DNA of 64,000 nt from an uncultured Actinomycetales bacterium (GTDB lineage: Bacteria > Actinomycetota > Actinomycetes > S36-B12): NCBI GenBank assembly GCA_913063435.1, contig CAJXYI010000001.1:1-64000 (forward strand), written 5' to 3'. The position numbers were made by a program, and so were the translations under genes. Of the stretch, positions 57,797-64,000 are shown one piece after another. Every line of letters starts with the position of its first letter. The stretch's first letter is position 1. The notes under the pieces were generated by a model. The model saw only the letters and a list, made by a program, of their open reading frames with translations. It was not told where the DNA came from and made no database searches.

Positions 57797-58378
57797 ATGG
57801 GATTCCTAGACGGACTTCTGGGGCGCCGCAAGCCCGTGCGTCCGAACCTCGATGCGTTGTTCGCGGTGCCCTCTGCCGCGATCACATTGCAGGTGAGCAT
57901 GGACTTCGTATCGACAGGTCAGGGCGCGGTTGCCTTCCGCTCCGTCGAAGGACGCGCTATGGCCGATGTTGAGGCGGAGATCACCGAGTTGCTCAATGCC
58001 GATGGCGGCCCGCCCGTCCGGTTGACGACCGATTCGTTCGGGTACACGTGGCTGATCGTGTCTGAACCCGAACCCGATGTCTCGGCGATCGTCACCGACC
58101 TGCATGCGGTGAACAGCACACTTGCCGACCACGGATTCGCCCCGCAGCTGCTGTGCTCGATCGTGCCGTTCCGCGATCCTGAGGGCGCCACGCTCGCCCT
58201 GGTCTACCTATACAAGCGGGGGACGTTCTATCCGTTCGTCCCCGAGGTCGGTAGTGAGGAGCGGCGCGACAACATCACTGAATTGAAGGTGCGTGATCTG
58301 CTGACCGGTGAATTGCCCTGGGAAGCGGATCTGTCCCGGTGGTTCCCGGTCTGGGGTGCTCCGACTCTCGGCAACTGA
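57797..58378 (+). CDS. PspA-associated protein PspAB
   Basis: MGFLDGLLGRRKPVRPNLDALFAVPSAAITLQ...GVGAVAF-type region; follows htpX and pspA as in other actinobacteria. Confidence 0.8.
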   Translation: MGFLDGLLGRRKPVRPNLDALFAVPSAAITLQVSMDFVSTGQGAVAFRSVEGRAMADVEAEITELLNADGGPPVRLTTDSFGYTWLIVSEPEPDVSAIVTDLHAVNSTLADHGFAPQLLCSIVPFRDPEGATLALVYLYKRGTFYPFVPEVGSEERRDNITELKVRDLLTGELPWEADLSRWFPVWGAPTLGN

Positions 58379-58436
58379 GCCCCGTCCCTGCTGTCCCCGC
58401 TGCTCCCGCTGCCCGACTGCACCCGCTGCCCCCGGG

Positions 58437-58506
58437 TTAGTCGCTGAGATGGTCGCCCTTTCGGCGATTAGTGAGGCAAAGGGCGACCCTTCCAGCGACC
58501 AAAGCC
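58437..58506. repeat. Palindromic intergenic repeat, copy 1
   Basis: ttagtcgctgagatggtcgccctttcggcgattagtgaggcaaagggcgacccttccagcgaccaaagcc; inner 11-bp stem GGTCGCCCTTT/AAAGGGCGACC. Confidence 0.9.
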
Positions 58507-58512
58507 GAAGCG

Positions 58513-59502
58513 CTATCGCCAGCGTGAGCGGCGCCGGGCTCTGATGGCCGAGATCACCGACCGAGGGTCGGTGAAGAACTGACCTGCCGCCCATCGCACC
58601 GTGTCGATCCCCACGCCGGCGAGTGCGAGGTCGCGACGCTTCTCCTTCCGCAGAGCCTGTGCCCCATCGGCGCCTTCGTACTTCAACAGTCCATCGCATT
58701 CGCCGGCGAGGTAGTCATCGAAGAGGAAGTCAAGGCGACGGGCTGTGCCGTCGGAATCGATCACACGCCATTGGAGGCCACGGATGGGGATGCCCGCTGA
58801 CAGGAAATGTCCGCGCGCGAATGATTCAGCGGGGGATTCGGCCAGAGGGGAAGTCGCCGCTGCAGCGTGCCTCAAGCGCGCGACCCCGTGGCGCCGCTTG
58901 GCGCTGCGGACCTGCTCGCTCAACTCGGCCATCGCCCATGCCATCGGCTCGGAAAACTCGACTACCTCGTGATCGGGGAGGTCCGGGCGCCCGGCGAGGG
59001 CGAGCACGCGCTGTCTCATGACGTGATCGAGCGCCATCAGGCCGATGGGCAGCGAGGATCGACGAGCTAGATCGCAGGCGGTACGCCAGGGCGACGTGGT
59101 CATCAGTCCGTCGACGGTGACGACGTCATCTGCCGTCACCGTGCCGCGATGTCGAAACAGCCCGGGATGGCGTCGAGGCGCTGCGTGGTAGCCGTGGATA
59201 TCGCGAGGGATCCCTGCGAGCAACGGGATGCCGAGGAGAAAGGCTGCGGTGTCGTGGCTGAACACCAGATCGTCATGAGTGGTGGCCATGGCGGAGATGG
59301 CGTCGAGGTGCGCCTCCCGTGCCGACAGGCCATCGACATGCGTCACGGTGACCACGCCGTGGGAGACGCGGGTGATCGTGCCGGCAGCCACAGCGGCACG
59401 CAATTGCCCTCGTGTCAGGCCAGCGGAGAGGGCGTCATGGACGGAAGTGGGCCGACCATGACTGATGGCGAGCAGGTGGCGTGCAGTGTCCTGAGGAGCC
59501 AT
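58513..59502 (-). CDS. AbiEi antitoxin-like N-terminal domain protein with DUF559/VSR-like C-terminal region
   Basis: SHGRPTSVHDALSAGLTRGQLRAAVAAGTITRVSHGVVTV winged helix; TSPWRTACDLARR; C-terminal ESFARGHFLSAGIPI...RRLDFLFDDYLAGECDGLLKY...EKRRDLALAGVG. Confidence 0.78.
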   Translation of the reverse strand: MAPQDTARHLLAISHGRPTSVHDALSAGLTRGQLRAAVAAGTITRVSHGVVTVTHVDGLSAREAHLDAISAMATTHDDLVFSHDTAAFLLGIPLLAGIPRDIHGYHAAPRRHPGLFRHRGTVTADDVVTVDGLMTTSPWRTACDLARRSSLPIGLMALDHVMRQRVLALAGRPDLPDHEVVEFSEPMAWAMAELSEQVRSAKRRHGVARLRHAAAATSPLAESPAESFARGHFLSAGIPIRGLQWRVIDSDGTARRLDFLFDDYLAGECDGLLKYEGADGAQALRKEKRRDLALAGVGIDTVRWAAGQFFTDPRSVISAIRARRRSRWR

Positions 59503-59570
59503 GGGGGCAGCGTCGCCCAAAAAGCGGTCACCCTGCAGAATCCATCCACAACCTGCACCGGATAGCAGCC

Positions 59571-59640
59571 TTAGTCGCTGAGGTGGTCGCCTTTTCGGCG
59601 ATTAGTGGGGCAAAGGGCGACCCTTCGGGCGACCAACGCC
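59571..59640. repeat. Palindromic intergenic repeat, copy 2
   Basis: ttagtcgctgaggtggtcgccttttcggcgattagtggggcaaagggcgacccttcgggcgaccaacgcc; same orientation as copy 1, a handful of mismatches in 70 nt. Confidence 0.9.
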
Positions 59641-59645
59641 GGGTA

Positions 59646-60845
59646 TCAGTCGACCGGAGCGGTCGAGGTTGCGACCCCCGGAAGCGCCAGCATCCGATCG
59701 AGCGCGACGCGAGCCCAGTGCGCGGTGTCGGGATCGACGGTGATCTGATTGACAACGCGACCCTCGACCAGATTCTCCAGTGACCACACCAGGTGCGGGA
59801 GATCGATGCGGTTCATCGTCGAGCAGAAGCACACCGCTTTGTCGAGGAACACCACCGTCTTGTCCGGGTGGCGCAATGCCAGTCGGCGGACCAGATTCAG
59901 TTCCGTACCCACGGCGAACGCCGAGCCCGCGGGAGCGGCATCGATGGTGGCGATGATGAATTCGGTCGAACCGACCAGGTCGGCCTTGTTGATGACCTCG
60001 TGACGGCATTCGGGGTGGACGAGCACGGTGATCCCGGGCATGCGATCGCGCACATCATCGACGGACTCTGCGGTGAACCTGCCGTGCACGGAGCAGTGGC
60101 CCTTCCACAGCAGCATGCGCGCCGACCGCGCCTGCTCGATGGTCAGCCCGCCATCGGGCTTGTGCGGATCCCATACGACGCAGTCCTCGAGGGACATTCC
60201 CAGATCGCGTACTGCGGTGTTGCGGCCCAGATGCTGGTCGGGCAGGAACAGCACGCGCTCACCTCGTTCGAAAGCCCATTCCAACGACCGCCTCGCATTG
60301 CTCGAGGTGCAGATCGAGCCCCCGTTGCGACCGGTGAATGCCTTGATGTCGGCCGAGGAGTTCATGTAGGTGATCGGAATCGTGCTGTCCGCCAAGTCCC
60401 AACGGGTGAGGGTCTGCCAGGCCTCATCCACCTGATGCATCGCGGCCATATCGGCCATGGAGCAGCCGGCGGCCAGATCGGGCAGGATCACCTGCTGATG
60501 GTCGGCGGTGAGGATATCGGCGCTTTCGGCCATGAAGTGCACACCGGCGAATACGACGAACTCCGCCTCGGGTCGGGCAGCTGCCTGCTGGGAGAGCTTG
60601 AATGAATCACCCGTCACGTCGGCGAACTGGATGACTTCGTCACGCTGATAGTGGTGGCCGAGGATGAACACCCGGTCTCCCAGTGCAGCCTTCGCAGCCG
60701 CGGCGCGAGCGACGAGGTCGGGATCGCTTGCCGGCGGGAGATCACCGGGGCATTCCACCCCGCGCTCGCTGTCGGGATCGGCGTCCTGGCCGAGCAGCAG
60801 CAGTGCCAGCGGTGTCTTATCGGGTTCGACGAAGGACTGCGCCAT
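59646..60845 (-). CDS. nadA: Quinolinate synthase
   Basis: VFILGHHYQRDEVIQFADVTGDSFKLSQQAA; VFAGVHFMAESADIL; VHPECRHEVINKADLVGSTEFII; CFCSTMNRIDL. Confidence 0.95.
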   Translation of the reverse strand: MAQSFVEPDKTPLALLLLGQDADPDSERGVECPGDLPPASDPDLVARAAAAKAALGDRVFILGHHYQRDEVIQFADVTGDSFKLSQQAAARPEAEFVVFAGVHFMAESADILTADHQQVILPDLAAGCSMADMAAMHQVDEAWQTLTRWDLADSTIPITYMNSSADIKAFTGRNGGSICTSSNARRSLEWAFERGERVLFLPDQHLGRNTAVRDLGMSLEDCVVWDPHKPDGGLTIEQARSARMLLWKGHCSVHGRFTAESVDDVRDRMPGITVLVHPECRHEVINKADLVGSTEFIIATIDAAPAGSAFAVGTELNLVRRLALRHPDKTVVFLDKAVCFCSTMNRIDLPHLVWSLENLVEGRVVNQITVDPDTAHWARVALDRMLALPGVATSTAPVD

Positions 60846-60949
60846 CCGATAAGTGTGACACCGGTTGCCAACCCCCGCACACACCGTCTCATGCTGCCGA
60901 CCCGATTCGACCTATGAGCGGGGCGCAGGGGAGCGATAGCGTCGCCGAT

Positions 60950-62122
60950 GTGCGCGTCCTGATCGCCCCGGATTCCTTTGGGGGCACCATGTCCGCTGTC
61001 GAAGCGGCCGAGGCCATCGCAGCCGGTTGGCGTCGCGCAGCGCAGGCGAGTGAGATCGTCAGCGTCCCCCTCTCGGATGGGGGACCGGGAATGCTCGACG
61101 TGATCGTCGCCGGGTTCGATGCGCGCGGTGTCGAATCCCAGACGCTGATGGCCACCGTGCCCGGGCCCCGTGGACAGCAGGTCCCGGCCATGATCGTGGT
61201 ACAGGAGCACACCGCCTACATCGAGTCGGCCCAAGCCTGCGGCCTGCACCTGGTTGCCCGAGACGCACGGGATCCATGGACGTCCACGAGTGCGGGCCTG
61301 GGGCTGGTGCTCGACCACGCTCGCGACGCCGGCGTCGACCGCATCGTCGTCGGACTCGGCGGGACCGGAACCATCGACGCGGGGGCGGGGTTGCTCGCCG
61401 CGATGGGTGCGCACGCGTGGGACGGGGAAGGTCGAGAAGCATCCGATCAATTGCGTTGCGGACCATCGGGATTTGCGGATGTGGCACGCGTCGACATCAT
61501 GCCCGCCGTGCAGGACTGGGTCGGGGTTGACGTCATCGCCGCGGTCGACGTCGATGTGCCCCTGACCGGACCGCAGGGGGCCGCCCGTGGATTCGGTGCT
61601 CAGAAGTTCCCCGACCCGGCGGCGGTGACCGCTGCGCAACTCGGCGATCTCGAGGAGTCGATCGCGCGATTCGTCGGCCTGGTGCACGGTCATCTCGACA
61701 CTCCAGACCTCACCAACAGAGCCGGTTCGGGGGCGGCCGGGGGTATCGGCTGGGCGCTGCAGTGCCTGGGTGCCACCGTCGTTCCAGGAATCGACATCGT
61801 CGCGGCCACGGTGGGACTGCACGACCTGCTCGATGGGGTGGATGTGGTCATCACCGGAGAGGGCCGCTTGGATTGGCAGTCCCGTCGCGGCAAGGTCATC
61901 TCCGGTGTGGCCGAACGGGCCAGCGCCCGCGGGATCCCGGTCGTGGCGGTCGCAGGCCGAGTCGATCTCGGAGCCCGGGAACTCGCCGGCCTCGGAATCG
62001 TCGAGGCGTGGTCGCTTGCCGAGCAGCCGGGAGGGCTGGCCCGGTCGATGATCTCCGCCCACCAGGCGCTCGCCGATGCCGCCGCCCGGATCGCCGCCCA
62101 GTGGGGGAGTGGGGCGACCTGA
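60950..62122 (+). CDS. Glycerate kinase
   Basis: VRVLIAPDSFGGTMSAVEAAEAIAAGWRRA; GLGGTGTIDAGAGLLAAMG; DVVITGEGRLDWQSRRGKVISGVAERA. GTG 60950 preferred because TAGCGT-N7-GTG looks leaderless; ATG 60914 is the alternative start. Confidence 0.9.
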   Translation: MRVLIAPDSFGGTMSAVEAAEAIAAGWRRAAQASEIVSVPLSDGGPGMLDVIVAGFDARGVESQTLMATVPGPRGQQVPAMIVVQEHTAYIESAQACGLHLVARDARDPWTSTSAGLGLVLDHARDAGVDRIVVGLGGTGTIDAGAGLLAAMGAHAWDGEGREASDQLRCGPSGFADVARVDIMPAVQDWVGVDVIAAVDVDVPLTGPQGAARGFGAQKFPDPAAVTAAQLGDLEESIARFVGLVHGHLDTPDLTNRAGSGAAGGIGWALQCLGATVVPGIDIVAATVGLHDLLDGVDVVITGEGRLDWQSRRGKVISGVAERASARGIPVVAVAGRVDLGARELAGLGIVEAWSLAEQPGGLARSMISAHQALADAAARIAAQWGSGAT

Positions 62123-62240
62123 ACCGCCATCGCGGGCGCCCGGGCTCGAAATACGACACACTGGGGTGCATAATTCAAGGGTGAGCCTTGTCGCACGCGG
62201 CTCGCCCCGCGCAACCACTCGTCCCGCGCAATCAGGAGGA

Positions 62241-62594
62241 ATGACACACATGACCGCTGAGACGTCGACCGATGGCATCGTCCTCACCGACACCGCTGCG
62301 AGCAAGGTCAAGACCCTGCTGGAAGCCGAGGGTCGCGAAGACCTCGCGCTGCGCATCGCCGTCCAGCCCGGCGGTTGCTCAGGCCTGCGCTATCAATTGT
62401 TCTTCGATGACCGCTCCCTCGACGGCGACATCGTCAAGGACTTCAGCGGGGTTGGTGTCGTCACCGACCGGATGAGCGCGCCGTATCTCAGCGGTGCCGT
62501 CATCGACTTCGTGGACACGATCGAAAAGCAGGGGTTCACCATCGACAACCCCAATGCGGGCGGTTCGTGCGCCTGCGGCGATTCGTTCCACTGA
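62241..62594 (+). CDS. erpA: Iron-sulfur cluster insertion protein (A-type carrier)
   Basis: IVLTDTAASKVKTLLEAEGREDLALRIAVQPGGCSGLRYQLFFDD; C-terminal NPNAGGSCACGDSFH. Confidence 0.94.
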   Translation: MTHMTAETSTDGIVLTDTAASKVKTLLEAEGREDLALRIAVQPGGCSGLRYQLFFDDRSLDGDIVKDFSGVGVVTDRMSAPYLSGAVIDFVDTIEKQGFTIDNPNAGGSCACGDSFH

Positions 62595-62667
62595 CCGACG
62601 AAGCGCATTCTGAGCCTGCAGCCCGGTTGGTATCGGTCGCGCGACCGGCACCGGTAGCCTCGCGCGG

Positions 62668-63663
62668 GTGAACATCGTCGTAACAGGTTCGATCGCCACC
62701 GATCATCTGATGACCTTCCCGGGTCGATTCGCCGACTCTCTCGTTGCCGACAAACTCGATCGGGTCTCGCTGTCCTTCCTCGTCGATGCGCTCGAGGTGC
62801 GTCGCGGAGGTGTGGCAGCGAACATCGCCTTCGGGATGGGCTATCTGGGCCTTCGGCCCGTCCTCGTCGGCGCGGTGGGCCCGGACTTCGCCGATTACGG
62901 CTCCTGGCTGGCCCGCCACGGTGTCGACATCGACAGCATCCACACTTCGCAGGTGCACCAGACGGCGAGGTTCGTCTGTACGACCGATGAGGAAGCGAAC
63001 CAAATCGCATCGTTCTATTCCGGTGCGATGAGCGAGGCGCGTGACATCGAACTGCTACCAGTCGCCGACCGGCTCGGCTCGATCGACCTGGTGGTGGTCG
63101 GTCCGAACGACCCCGAGGGAATGCTGCGCCACACCGATGAATGTCGACAGCGAGGGTTCGCCTTCGCCGCCGATCCGTCCCAGCAGCTGGCCCGCATGGA
63201 TGGCCCGCAGATCCGGCGACTCATCGATGGTGCGACATATCTGTTCACCAATGAGTACGAAGCCGCACTGACCGAGCAGAAAACAGGCTGGAGTGCAACG
63301 GAAATCGCCGATCGGGTGCACTGTCGTATTACGACCCTCGGTGCCCAGGGTGCACGCGTGGAGCGTAACGGACATCCGGTGGTTGAAGTCGGCTGCCCGC
63401 AGGAAGACTCCGTGGTCGATCCGACCGGTGTCGGTGATGCGTTCCGCGCCGGATTCCTTGCCGGTCTCGCGTTCGGGCTATCCGATGAGCGCTGCGCCCA
63501 ACTCGGGTCGACCCTGGCGACGTATGTGATCGAGACGGTTGGCACCCAGGAATACCGGCTGCGAACCGATCATGTCCGGTCTCGACTCGAGCAGACCTAT
63601 GGCCTCGACGCGGCACAGGAGCTTGTGCAGCATCTGTCGTTACAGGACGGCGTCGACGTCTGA
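62668..63663 (+). CDS. PfkB family carbohydrate kinase (adenosine/ribokinase-like)
   Basis: VNIVVTGSIATDHLMTFPGRFADSL; RRGGVAANIAFGMGYLGLRPVLVGAVG; DPTGVGDAFRAGFLAGLAFG. Confidence 0.92.
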   Translation: MNIVVTGSIATDHLMTFPGRFADSLVADKLDRVSLSFLVDALEVRRGGVAANIAFGMGYLGLRPVLVGAVGPDFADYGSWLARHGVDIDSIHTSQVHQTARFVCTTDEEANQIASFYSGAMSEARDIELLPVADRLGSIDLVVVGPNDPEGMLRHTDECRQRGFAFAADPSQQLARMDGPQIRRLIDGATYLFTNEYEAALTEQKTGWSATEIADRVHCRITTLGAQGARVERNGHPVVEVGCPQEDSVVDPTGVGDAFRAGFLAGLAFGLSDERCAQLGSTLATYVIETVGTQEYRLRTDHVRSRLEQTYGLDAAQELVQHLSLQDGVDV

Positions 63664-63759
63664 CACAGCGAACGTCACGTGGGAGCCTCAACTCCTCGAA
63701 CCCAGTTTCCGGACACTCCTGCAGCCGTTTCCAGCCGCGAGCGTCACAATCTGGTGGTG

Positions 63760-64000
63760 ATGCATCCCGTCGAGCCGGAGCCCACAGCCTGGGCGCTGCC
63801 CGACCCGAGCGAGGCGCCACCGGGAACCGATGTCATCGGAATCGGGGCCGATCTTGTACCGGGAACCATCCTCAGCGCGTATCGGCGGGGACTGTTCCCG
63901 ATGGATGTCGAGCGGGGAGGGCCGTTGGGGTGGTGGTCGCCCGATCCTCGCGGAGTGCTCCCCCTGACGGGTTTGCGGATCTCGCGTTCGCTGCGCCGGT
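63760..64000 (+). CDS. aat: Leucyl/phenylalanyl-tRNA--protein transferase, N-terminal part (3' truncated by window edge)
   Basis: Manual translation: MHPVEPEPTAWALPDPSEAPPGTDVIGIGADLVPGTILSAYRRGLFPMDVERGGPLGWWSPDPRGVLPLTGLRISRSLRR. Confidence 0.9.
   Translation, partial: MHPVEPEPTAWALPDPSEAPPGTDVIGIGADLVPGTILSAYRRGLFPMDVERGGPLGWWSPDPRGVLPLTGLRISRSLRR

Noticed and set aside
58437-59640. Interpreting the two repeats as CRISPR or as transposon terminal inverted repeats
   Set aside because: Only two copies, direct rather than inverted, ~1.1 kb apart, with no cas genes or transposase; kept only as a palindromic repeat pair.
60614-62356. 580-aa minus-strand ORF overlapping glycerate kinase
   Set aside because: Antisense shadow; the end reads nadA out of frame.

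Overview
This 64 kb window is from a high-GC Actinomycetota chromosome and is densely coding. I found no rRNA, tRNA, CRISPR array, prophage or recognisable transposase. Left to right it contains: a pyrH(partial)-frr-cdsA-rlmN housekeeping block; a propionyl-CoA synthetase / CoA-transferase / glutaryl-CoA dehydrogenase-like trio; a large polyamine uptake and catabolism locus (two DadA/PuuB-like FAD oxidoreductases, a flavin-binding split-barrel protein, a class III aminotransferase, an AsnC regulator, two aldehyde dehydrogenases, potDABC and a saccharopine-dehydrogenase-like gene); a SigK/RskA-like pair with a class F-type sortase and a DUF4397 surface protein; a putative LexA-controlled translesion cassette (DUF6504, SAV_6107-type HEPN protein, DnaE2-like polymerase, DinB); a MoxR-DUF58-transglutaminase set; sucB/lpdA, pepA and gcvT; a cobalamin-riboswitch-controlled operon (intrinsic-factor-like repeat protein, SCO2322-family protein, ECF T/A/S components, cobT); pspA-htpX-pspAB; an orphan AbiEi-like gene bracketed by two copies of a ~70-nt palindromic repeat; and nadA, glycerate kinase, erpA, a PfkB kinase and aat (partial). 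The most interesting candidates are: (i) the B12 operon, in which two adjacent exported proteins may be split counterparts of the alpha and beta domains of animal intrinsic factor/transcobalamin; (ii) the SOS cassette that includes a HEPN protein with an R-x4-H motif; and (iii) a family of intergenic palindromes.
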